This document shows, in pieces, positions 1 through 5,153 of a stretch of DNA of 6,489 nucleotides (position 1 is its first letter; every line of letters begins with the position of its first letter). Position numbers and translations under genes: made by a program. The notes below the pieces were generated by a model that saw nothing but the letters and a program-made list of their open reading frames with translations, searched no databases and was not told the DNA's origin. Origin of the DNA: DATFPQ01 sp035264765. GTDB taxonomy: Bacteria; Actinomycetota; Actinomycetes; Actinomycetales; Angustibacteraceae. The stretch is taken from contig DATFPQ010000065.1 in NCBI GenBank assembly GCA_035264765.1, positions 1 through 6,489 of the forward strand, given 5' to 3'.

Positions 1-157
1 CGGCCGCGTCGACGACAACGGCAACCGCGTGCCGCTCGACGTCGCCGTCGGCGACAAGGTCATCTACAGCAAGTACGGCGGCACCGAGGTCAAGTACGAC
101 GGCGAGGAGTACCTCATCCTCTCCGCGCGCGACGTCCTCGCGAAGGTCAGCAAGTAA
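1..157 (+). CDS. groES: Co-chaperonin GroES (Hsp10), 3' part only
   Basis: The reading frame enters from the left edge (first full codon at 2) and ends at TAA 155-157, giving the last 52 residues of a roughly 100-residue protein. The visible part includes GDKVIYSKYGGTEVKYDGEE followed by YLILSARDVLA, the typical C-terminal half of GroES: the last beta strands of the barrel and the end that forms subunit contacts. GroES caps the GroEL ring in the cytoplasm and closes the folding chamber. The mobile loop that touches GroEL lies upstream of the window and cannot be checked. groEL follows on the same strand after 118 bases, the usual bicistronic order. Any CIRCE/HrcA operator would lie upstream of groES, outside the window. 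The identification is secure; only the 5' end is missing. Confidence 0.95.
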   Translation, partial: GRVDDNGNRVPLDVAVGDKVIYSKYGGTEVKYDGEEYLILSARDVLAKVSK

Positions 158-162
158 ATCCT

Positions 163-187
163 CACGTCGCCGGCTTCCGGCGACGTG
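163..187 (+). promoter_or_regulatory. Perfect 11-bp hairpin just after groES
   Basis: CACGTCGCCGG (163-173) and CCGGCGACGTG (177-187) are exact reverse complements around a 3-base loop, CTT. The stem starts 5 bases after the groES stop. No T-run follows, so it is not a classical intrinsic terminator. It could be a partial terminator, a 3'-end stabiliser for groES mRNA, or an RNase processing site that separates groES and groEL levels. The structure is plain in the sequence; the role is inferred. Confidence 0.75.
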
Positions 188-233
188 CGACCCGCCCCGG
201 CGGCCCGGCCTGCCGGAGCCGTCGGGGCGGTCG
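188..233 (+). promoter_or_regulatory. Long GC-rich hairpin before groEL1
   Basis: The arm 192-204 (CCGCCCCGGCGGC) pairs with 218-230 (GCCGTCGGGGCGG) through 13 positions, one a G-U wobble. The stem continues inside with CCGG 205-208 / CCGG 213-216, leaving loop CCTG and a bulged A at 217. At the base, CGA 188-190 pairs with TCG 231-233 with C191 bulged. It directly abuts the preceding hairpin and ends 42 bases before the groEL start. No T-run follows. A post-transcriptional role (attenuation or mRNA processing between groES and groEL) is a reasonable inference. Confidence 0.7.
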
Positions 234-275
234 GCTTCCCAGCACTCGCTCTCTGCGAAAGGCATCAGTTCACCC

Positions 276-1898
276 ATGGCCAAGACCCTGGAGTTCGAGG
301 ACTCCGCCCGTCGTGCGCTCGAGCGCGGCGTCGACGCCCTCGCCAACGCCGTCAAGGTGACGCTCGGCCCCAAGGGCCGCAACGTCGTGATCAACAAGCA
401 GTGGGGTGCGCCGACGATCACGAACGACGGCGTCACGATCGCCCGCGAGGTCGAGCTCGAGGACCCGTACGAGAACCTCGGCGCTCAGCTCGCCAAGGAG
501 GTCGCGACCAAGACGAACGACGTCGCCGGTGACGGCACGACGACCGCGACCGTCCTCGCGCAGGCCATGGTGAAGGAGGGCCTGCGCAACGTCGCCGCCG
601 GCGCCGCACCGTCGGCGCTCAAGCGCGGCATCGACGCCGCCGTCGAGGTCGTCAGCGAGGCGCTGCTCGAGGCGGCCCGCGACGTCGACGGCAAGGACGA
701 CATCGCCCACGTCGCCACCATCTCGGCTCAGGACCGCGGCATCGGCGAGCTCATCGCCGATGCGTTCGACAAGGTCGGCAAGGACGGCGTCATCACCGTC
801 GAGGAGTCCTCGACGACCGCCCTCGAGCTCGACTTCACCGAGGGCATGCAGTTCGACAAGGGCTACCTGTCCCCGTACTTCGTGACGGACGCCGAGCGCA
901 TGGAGGCCGTCCTCGAGGACGCCTACGTGCTCGTCCACCAGGCGAAGATCTCGTCGGTGCAGGACCTGCTGCCGCTGCTGGAGAAGGTGCTGCAGACCGG
1001 CAAGCCGCTGTTCATCGTGGCGGAGGACGTCGAGGGCGAGGCCCTGTCGACAATCGTCGTGAACAAGATCCGCGGCACGTTCAACGCCGTTGCGGTCAAG
1101 GCGCCCGGCTTCGGCGACCGCCGCAAGGCGATGCTGCAGGACCTCGCCATCCTCACCGGCGGTCAGGTCATCTCCGAGGAGGTCGGCCTCAAGCTCGACC
1201 AGGTGAGCCTGGAGGACCTGGGCACCGCGCGGCGGATCGTCGTCACCAAGGACGACACCACCGTGGTGGACGGCGGCGGGTCGCGCGAGGAGGTCGAGGC
1301 CCGGGCCGGCCAGATCAAGGCCGAGATCGAGCGCACCGACAGCGACTGGGACCGGGAGAAGCTGCAGGAGCGGCTCGCGAAGCTCTCCGGCGGCGTGTGC
1401 GTGATCAAGGTCGGCGCGCACACCGAGGTGGAGCTCAAGGAGAAGAAGCACCGCATCGAGGACGCCGTCTCGGCGACCCGCGCGGCCATCGAGGAGGGCA
1501 TCGTCGCCGGTGGCGGGACCGCTCTCATCCACGCCGTCGCCGCGCTCGACGGGCTGACCAAGGAGGGCGACGAGGCGACCGGGGTGGCGATCGTCCGCAA
1601 GGCGGCCGCTGAGCCGGTGCGCTGGATCGCGGAGAACGCCGGGCTCGAGGGCTACGTCGTGGTGGAGAAGGTGCGGGGCATGGACGCCGGGCACGGCCTG
1701 GACGCGGCGACCGGGGAGTACTGCGACCTGATGGCCGCCGGCGTCATCGACCCGGTCAAGGTGACCCGGTCGGCGCTGCGCAACGCCGCCTCGATTGCGT
1801 CGATGGTGCTCAGCACGGACACCCTCGTGGTAGAGAAGAAGGCCGAGGAGGAAGCCCACGCCGGCGGTCACGGCCACGGCCACGGGCACGGCCACTGA
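276..1898 (+). CDS. groEL1: Chaperonin GroEL1 (Hsp60) with His-Gly tail
   Basis: This is the 60-kDa chaperonin that folds client proteins with ATP inside a double ring in the cytoplasm. The 540-residue length fits the family. Visible motifs are the nucleotide-site stretch TLGPKGRNV (29-37), TNDG with Asp51, GDGTTT at 85-90, Asp396 (equivalent to the catalytic Asp398 of E. coli GroEL), and the family signature AAIEEGIVAGGG at 403-414. The C-terminus is not the Gly-Gly-Met tail of housekeeping GroEL but GG followed by HGHGHGHGH, which marks the actinobacterial GroEL1 type encoded next to groES. Such tails are proposed to bind metal. The ATG at 276 fits the family N-terminus (MAKTLEFED); a weak AAAGG lies 13 bases upstream, so initiation may be modest or partly coupled. 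A second GroEL (GroEL2) is expected elsewhere in the genome. Confidence 0.95.
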   Translation: MAKTLEFEDSARRALERGVDALANAVKVTLGPKGRNVVINKQWGAPTITNDGVTIAREVELEDPYENLGAQLAKEVATKTNDVAGDGTTTATVLAQAMVKEGLRNVAAGAAPSALKRGIDAAVEVVSEALLEAARDVDGKDDIAHVATISAQDRGIGELIADAFDKVGKDGVITVEESSTTALELDFTEGMQFDKGYLSPYFVTDAERMEAVLEDAYVLVHQAKISSVQDLLPLLEKVLQTGKPLFIVAEDVEGEALSTIVVNKIRGTFNAVAVKAPGFGDRRKAMLQDLAILTGGQVISEEVGLKLDQVSLEDLGTARRIVVTKDDTTVVDGGGSREEVEARAGQIKAEIERTDSDWDREKLQERLAKLSGGVCVIKVGAHTEVELKEKKHRIEDAVSATRAAIEEGIVAGGGTALIHAVAALDGLTKEGDEATGVAIVRKAAAEPVRWIAENAGLEGYVVVEKVRGMDAGHGLDAATGEYCDLMAAGVIDPVKVTRSALRNAASIASMVLSTDTLVVEKKAEEEAHAGGHGHGHGHGH

Positions 1899-1957
1899 AC
1901 GACGACTTCTCGACCGGGCACGCGTCGGTTCCGACCGCCGCACGCTCGGACAGCAGG

Positions 1958-1988
1958 AAGGCCCGGCACCCTGCGGTGCCGGGCCTTT
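1958..1988 (+). terminator. Intrinsic terminator after groEL1
   Basis: AAGGCCCGGCACC (1958-1970) and GGTGCCGGGCCTT (1975-1987) form a perfect 13-bp stem with loop CTGC, and the right arm runs into TTT (1986-1988). It lies 60 bases after the groEL1 stop. The reverse strand reads into the same stem, so it can also act as the distal terminator for the convergent whiB-type gene. Confidence 0.85.
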
Positions 1989-1997
1989 CCGTGTGCA

Positions 1998-2030
1998 CGC
2001 CGGTCGCGGCCTGAGGACCCGCGACCGGCG
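1998..2030 (-). terminator. Hairpin just after whiB3/whiD stop
   Basis: CGCCGGTCGCGG (1998-2009) and CCGCGACCGGCG (2019-2030) form a perfect 12-bp stem with a 9-base loop. It begins 3 bases beyond the stop codon of the minus-strand whiB-type gene. It lacks a clear T-run on either strand, so it may be a Rho-independent terminator of the weak-tail kind common in GC-rich actinobacteria, or a 3'-end stabiliser. With the 1958-1988 stem it makes a double barrier between convergent genes. Confidence 0.65.
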
Positions 2031-2033
2031 GCG

Positions 2034-2348
2034 TCAGCTGACCGCGACGACGGTCGGGCCGGTGCCCGACTTCTTCGCCTTCGCGTAGTACACCTCGCGC
2101 TCGTCTTCGGTCATGCCGCCCCAGACGCCGTAGGGCTCACGCACGGTGAGCGCGTGCTGACGGCACTGAGCCAGAACCGGGCAGCTCGCGCAGACGGCCT
2201 TGGCGGCGTCGTCGCGACGTCGGCGCGCGGGGCCGCGCTCGCCCTCGGGGTGGAAGAACACGGCGGGGTCCACCCGCCGGCACGCACCTTGGTACTGCCA
2301 CTCCCAGAGGTCGGCGACAGGACCGGGAAGGCGCGAGATCTCAGCCAT
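2034..2348 (-). CDS. whiB3: WhiB-family Fe-S regulator, WhiB3/WhiD type
   Basis: This 104-residue protein has the four cysteines that hold the WhiB [4Fe-4S] cluster: Cys23, Cys53, Cys56 and Cys62 (C-X29-C-X2-C-X5-C). The turn motif GVWGG follows at 74-78, then a basic tail (AKAKK, 89-93) of the sort that contacts DNA. The N-terminal RLPGPVADLWEWQ and FFHPEGERG match what I recall of Streptomyces WhiD and mycobacterial WhiB3 better than WhiB1, WhiB2 or WhiB4. Family members bind region 4 of the principal sigma factor, and the cluster reacts with O2 or NO. WhiD is needed for late sporulation and WhiB3 for redox control. Convergence with groEL1 is the same as I recall for M. tuberculosis whiB3. 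The ATG at 2348 has a good ribosome binding site. Subfamily assignment is by motif and synteny, not a tree; whiD would be the Streptomyces name. Confidence 0.88.
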   Translation of the reverse strand: MAEISRLPGPVADLWEWQYQGACRRVDPAVFFHPEGERGPARRRRDDAAKAVCASCPVLAQCRQHALTVREPYGVWGGMTEDEREVYYAKAKKSGTGPTVVAVS

Positions 2349-2354
2349 GGGTGC

Positions 2355-2360
2355 TCTCCT
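2355..2360 (-). promoter_or_regulatory. Ribosome binding site of whiB3/whiD
   Basis: On the minus strand AGGAGA lies 6 bases before the ATG at 2348. Motif and spacing are near ideal and fix the start. Confidence 0.85.
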
Positions 2361-2368
2361 GGAGGACG

Positions 2369-2387
2369 TCGTGCCCTGACGGCACGA
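2369..2387 (-). promoter_or_regulatory. Leader hairpin upstream of the whiB3/whiD ribosome site
   Basis: TCGTGCC (2369-2375) and GGCACGA (2381-2387) form a perfect 7-bp stem with a 5-base loop. In the minus-strand transcript it sits 8 bases upstream of the Shine-Dalgarno sequence, where it could stabilise the leader or affect translation. The function is inferred. Confidence 0.5.
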
Positions 2388-2443
2388 GGTGAAGGTTCGA
2401 CGACGCTCGGAAGGGTTGAACCATCCTTGAAGCGCTTATCCGG

Positions 2444-2472
2444 ACACTACAACCGCGTCAGTAGTTGTTCAA
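2444..2472 (-). promoter_or_regulatory. Candidate sigma-70-type promoter of whiB3/whiD
   Basis: On the minus strand TTGAAC (2467-2472) is followed after exactly 17 bases by TAGTGT (2444-2449), a good -35/-10 pair for the principal sigma factor (HrdB/SigA). The inferred start near 2437 would give a leader of about 90 bases containing the 2369-2387 hairpin. An overlapping inverted repeat, ACTAC (2446-2450) and GTAGT (2461-2465), covers the -10 and spacer and could be a regulator site. No transcript data support this yet. Confidence 0.55.
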
Positions 2473-2563
2473 GCCCCCAGTTGGCGCGGTTCTTGGCGCG
2501 CTTGCCGCAACGCTTTCCGCTGTGTTCACCGGGCGTCCTCAGCGTGCTCACCAGGGGTCAGGT

Positions 2564-2580
2564 GGGGCCCTTCGGGCCCC
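2564..2580 (+). promoter_or_regulatory. Short GC hairpin upstream of the MerR-type gene
   Basis: GGGGCCC (2564-2570) and GGGCCCC (2574-2580) form a perfect 7-bp stem with loop TTC, 66 bases upstream of the chosen start. A GGAGG follows at 2595-2599. It may be a leader structure of the + strand transcript, but no clear promoter for that transcript was found between 2473 and 2646. Confidence 0.4.
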
Positions 2581-2646
2581 GCTGAGGGGCTTCCGGAGGT
2601 GGTGGGCCGAGTGGCGTGGCCATGGGGCGCAGATCACAATGCTGCA

Positions 2647-3630
2647 ATGAGCGATCCCCGATCGGATGTCGACCAGCCTCCGGCTGCGCCGACCCTGACG
2701 GTCGCCGCGGTCGCTCGCCGACTGGGCGTTGCGCCCGCCACGCTGCGTACCTGGGCGCGCCGCTACGGGCTCGGCCCGAGCAGCCACACCGCCGGGTCGC
2801 ACCGGCGCTACACATCCGAGGACCTCGGTCGCCTGGTGATCATGCGCCGGCTGACCCACGAGGGCATCAGCCCGGCGGAGGCGGCCCGGTTGGCGCTCGC
2901 CGAGCCCGACCCTCACCCGGACGACGGCTCCGGCCCAGTCCTGTCGCTGGTGCCCGAGCACCGCGAGGGCGCCGGGTTCGCCGACCCGGGACGCGCCGGG
3001 GGTGGCCGGGTGGTCCGGCTTCCGGACGCCGCACCGGCCGTGCGTGGGCTGGCCAGGGCTGCGATGTCGCTGGACGCCAACGGGATGACCGAGGTGCTCC
3101 GCCGGCAGATCCGGTCCGACGGCGTCATGACCACGTGGGACACGCTGGCCGCGCCGGTGCTGGTCGGACTGGGGGAACGGTTCGCCGCCACCGGCGAGGG
3201 CGTGGAGGCCGAGCACCTGTTCTCGGAGTGTCTGATGGGGGTGCTGCGCGCCACCAGCGCGCGCCTCACCGAGCCGCGCAACACCGCGCCGGTGCTGCTC
3301 GCCTGCCTGGACGAGGAGCAGCACAGCCTGCCGCTGCACGCCGTGGCAGCCGCTCTGTCCGAGCGCGGCGTCGGGGTCCGTCAGCTTGGCATGCGGGTTC
3401 CGGCGAGCGCGCTCGCCTCCGCGGTCCGCCGCAGCGGTCCCGCCGTGGTGCTGCTCTACGCGGCCATGCCGGTCGTCTCGGTCGAGGTGCTCCGCGACCT
3501 CACCCGCGTGCGCCCCTCGCCGCGCGTGCTGGTCGGCGGTCCCGGCTGGCCCGCGGACCTGCCGCCGTCGATCTCCCGGATGGCGGGCATCACGCAGGCG
3601 GTGGACGCCATCCTCGACGCCGTGCTCTGA
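2647..3630 (+). CDS. MerR-type regulator with cobalamin-binding-like domain (CarH/LitR-like)
   Basis: This 327-residue protein starts with a MerR-type winged helix (17-83): TVAAVARRLGVAPATLRTWA, then the wing with SHRRYTSEDL. A linker (84-130) follows, then a helical domain (132-205) and a Rossmann-like domain (215-327). The last two resemble the cobalamin-binding halves of CarH/LitR, photoreceptors that in known cases release DNA when light breaks adenosylcobalamin. The expected W-x9-EH motif appears as F179-x9-E189-H190. The lower-ligand motif appears as E224-x-H226 followed by SLP, with Pro229 where Gly is usual; His226 is kept. GGPGW at 297-301 fits the nucleotide-tail loop. Cofactor binding is therefore plausible but not certain. 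ATG 2647 gives a compact N-terminus but has no strong ribosome site; GTG 2611, 11 bases after GGAGG (2595-2599), is an alternative adding 12 residues. Neighbours are whiB3/whiD (divergent) and bldM (downstream). I know no specific gene name. Confidence 0.82.
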   Translation: MSDPRSDVDQPPAAPTLTVAAVARRLGVAPATLRTWARRYGLGPSSHTAGSHRRYTSEDLGRLVIMRRLTHEGISPAEAARLALAEPDPHPDDGSGPVLSLVPEHREGAGFADPGRAGGGRVVRLPDAAPAVRGLARAAMSLDANGMTEVLRRQIRSDGVMTTWDTLAAPVLVGLGERFAATGEGVEAEHLFSECLMGVLRATSARLTEPRNTAPVLLACLDEEQHSLPLHAVAAALSERGVGVRQLGMRVPASALASAVRRSGPAVVLLYAAMPVVSVEVLRDLTRVRPSPRVLVGGPGWPADLPPSISRMAGITQAVDAILDAVL

Positions 3631-3780
3631 CCCCCTCTCGAGCCTTCCCGCCAGCGCACCGCCGGACGAGCGCGCCGGCGACCCCTCCCGTGCGCTAAGG
3701 CCGATGGTCGCCGCTGCCGATGAGCACTCGGACGGCGCAGGCCGGGCCACCCGGTCCGGCGGCCGCCACCGATGGTGCGG

Positions 3781-3786
3781 GAAGGA
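3781..3786 (+). promoter_or_regulatory. Ribosome binding site deciding the bldM start
   Basis: GAAGGA lies 6 bases before ATG 3793. This supports that start over the in-frame ATG at 3772, which has no such motif and would add 7 unconserved residues. The rest of the 162-base gap after the MerR-type gene has only a weak stem (CGCCGG 3660-3665 / CCGGCG 3675-3680) and no recognisable -10 element. Confidence 0.75.
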
Positions 3787-3792
3787 CGGCAG

Positions 3793-4410
3793 ATGTCGAC
3801 GGTGATGGTGTGCGACGACTCACCGCTTGCACGGGAGACGTTGCGGCGCAACGTGGCCACGGTGCCCGGCGTGACTCGGGTGCTGGGGGCGGCAAGCGGT
3901 GAGGAGGCACTGGCCCGCTGGGCCGTCGAGCGGCCCTCGCTGGTGCTGATGGACGTGCGGATGCCCGGCCTCGGCGGCACCGAGGCCGCCCGCCGCCTGC
4001 TGGCGCTCTACCCCGAGGCCAACGTGCTAATGGTGACGGTCGCCGAGGACGCCGACGGCGTGGCGCGCGCCATCACCGCCGGTGCGCAGGGCTACGTCGT
4101 CAAGGACGCGTCGCGGGAGGAGCTCGCGGCCACGGTCGTGCAGTCGCTCTCCGGGGCACAGAGCCGTCGCGGCGCCCAGCAGGGCAGTGCCGGCTTCGGC
4201 GGGACGGCGACCCAGCCGACCCTCACCGAGCGCGAGCTGCAGGTCCTGACCGGGATGAGCCGCGGGCGGTCGAACGCCGAGATCGGCAAGGAGCTGTACC
4301 TGTCCGAGGACACCGTCAAGACCCACGCGCGGCGGTTGTTCCGCAAGCTCGGCGCGGCCGACCGCGCCCAGGCGGTCGCCGTCGGGTACCGGTGGGGCCT
4401 GGTGCGCTGA
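3793..4410 (+). CDS. bldM: BldM-type orphan response regulator (NarL/FixJ family)
   Basis: The 205-residue protein has a receiver domain (1-120) and a C-terminal LuxR/FixJ-type helix-turn-helix (about 142-203). It closely matches my memory of Streptomyces BldM: the start VCDDSPLARE, then LMDVRMPGLGG, TVAED, KDASREEL, the HTH run GRSNAEIGKELYLSEDTVKT, and the end GYRWGLVR. Phospho-site residues are all present: Asp8, Asp9, Asp54, Thr82 and Lys104. In Streptomyces, BldM is an orphan regulator; Asp54 was reported dispensable, and it acts as a homodimer or a heterodimer with WhiI on genes for aerial growth and spore formation. No histidine kinase is encoded nearby here, which agrees with orphan status. 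The gene lies between the MerR-type regulator and sigD/shbA, as bldM sits beside whiD and shbA in Streptomyces. Whether the host sporulates cannot be read from this window. Confidence 0.9.
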   Translation: MSTVMVCDDSPLARETLRRNVATVPGVTRVLGAASGEEALARWAVERPSLVLMDVRMPGLGGTEAARRLLALYPEANVLMVTVAEDADGVARAITAGAQGYVVKDASREELAATVVQSLSGAQSRRGAQQGSAGFGGTATQPTLTERELQVLTGMSRGRSNAEIGKELYLSEDTVKTHARRLFRKLGAADRAQAVAVGYRWGLVR

Positions 4411-4506
4411 GGCGCACGATTCTGCCCAGCGGACCTGCCCAGAGTCCGGGCCGGCGCTCTGCCCGGGGGTCCTCGCAAGGTCGGGGCAGGGCCAGGTGGC
4501 GCCGGG

Positions 4507-4533
4507 TATCGTCGAAGGCCGGACGAGTACTCG
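4507..4533 (+). promoter_or_regulatory. Possible promoter/operator before sigD
   Basis: TATCGT (4507-4512) fits a TANNNT -10 element, but no good -35 is seen about 17 bases upstream. CGAGTACTCG (4524-4533) is a perfect 10-bp palindrome ending 8 bases before the sigD ATG, in the ribosome-site zone where only GGGA (4533-4536) resembles a Shine-Dalgarno sequence. The palindrome could be an operator or be chance. The remaining gap after bldM (4411-4506) shows only a weak 6-bp stem, CTGCCC 4459-4464 / GGGCAG 4484-4489. Confidence 0.35.
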
Positions 4534-4541
4534 GGACGGCC

Positions 4542-5153
4542 ATGAGCAGCACAGGTGCGGCCACGCCCTGGGCGTCCGCGCCGGCCGACGTGCCGGAGGG
4601 CGCGGTCGACCTCAGGACCCTCGCGCTGCTCGCGGCCGGCGACGACGCCGACGCGACGGGTGAGCTGCTCCGGCAGGTCCGGGTACTCGTGCACCGCTAC
4701 GCCCGCGCCCGGCTCGGGCGGGGCTACGGCGCCGCGGACGCGGTGGAGGACGCGACCCAGGAGGCCTGCATCGCGGTACTGAATGCGCTGCCGCGCTACC
4801 GCGACCAGGGCGCGCCGTTCGAGGCGTTCGTGTACGCGATCGCGGCGCGCAAGGTGGCCGACGCCCGGCGCGCGGCCGAGCGCCGTCCGGCACCGAGCGA
4901 GCTGCTCGTGGAGGACGCCGATCCGGCGCCGGGGCCGGAGGAGCGGGCGCTCGCCGGGGAGGACGCCGACCGGGCCCGTGACCTGCTCGCCCGGCTGCCT
5001 GAGCTGCAGCGCGAGATCGTCGTGCTGCGGGTCGCGGCCGGCTGGTCCGCCGAGGAGACCGGGCGGGCTCTCGGCATGACGGCCGGGGCGGTCCGCGTCG
5101 CCCAGCACCGAGCGCTGAACCGGCTCCGGAGCCTGGCGGAGGAGGGTCGATGA
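4542..5153 (+). CDS. sigD: ECF sigma factor, SigD/ShbA type
   Basis: This 203-residue protein directs RNA polymerase to a specific promoter set. Sigma region 2 spans about 38-112, with DAVEDATQEACIAVLNALPR for core binding and FVYAIAARKVADARR for -10 recognition. An acidic linker (113-142) follows, then region 4 (143-198) with the helix-turn-helix SAEETGRALGMTAGAVRVAQ at 169-188. ALPRYRD, IAARKVADA, LRVAAGWSAEET and AVRVAQHRAL closely match my memory of mycobacterial SigD and its Streptomyces counterpart ShbA, which drives the gene for the principal sigma factor HrdB. The ATG at 4542 is chosen because the upstream in-frame stretch overlaps the end of bldM and is unlike any sigma factor. Overlap with the next gene by ATGA implies coupled synthesis with its anti-sigma factor. 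The name shbA would apply in a Streptomyces setting. Confidence 0.88.
   Translation: MSSTGAATPWASAPADVPEGAVDLRTLALLAAGDDADATGELLRQVRVLVHRYARARLGRGYGAADAVEDATQEACIAVLNALPRYRDQGAPFEAFVYAIAARKVADARRAAERRPAPSELLVEDADPAPGPEERALAGEDADRARDLLARLPELQREIVVLRVAAGWSAEETGRALGMTAGAVRVAQHRALNRLRSLAEEGR
5138..5146 (+). promoter_or_regulatory. Ribosome binding site inside the sigD end for rsdA
   Basis: GGAGGAGGG lies just before ATG 5150 and within the sigD coding end. Together with the ATGA stop/start overlap (5150-5153) it supports coupled translation of the sigma and anti-sigma proteins. Confidence 0.7.

Noticed and set aside
270..1943. Long open frame on the minus strand opposite groEL1 (557 codons)
   Set aside because: It is a shadow produced by high-GC third positions; it mirrors the groEL1 frame, has no family resemblance and is preceded by no ribosome site.
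2434..2442. WhiG-type -10 (GGATAA-like) upstream of whiB3/whiD on the minus strand
   Set aside because: The bases resemble GCCGATAA only partly and the matching TAAA about 15 bases upstream is absent.
2548..3750. 400-codon minus-strand open frame opposite the MerR-type gene
   Set aside because: Composition is Arg/Gly/Pro/His-rich without domains, and the + strand frame has clear MerR and cobalamin-domain motifs.
4092..5108. 338-codon minus-strand open frame across bldM and sigD
   Set aside because: It overlaps two well-recognised + strand genes and shows no recognisable domain.
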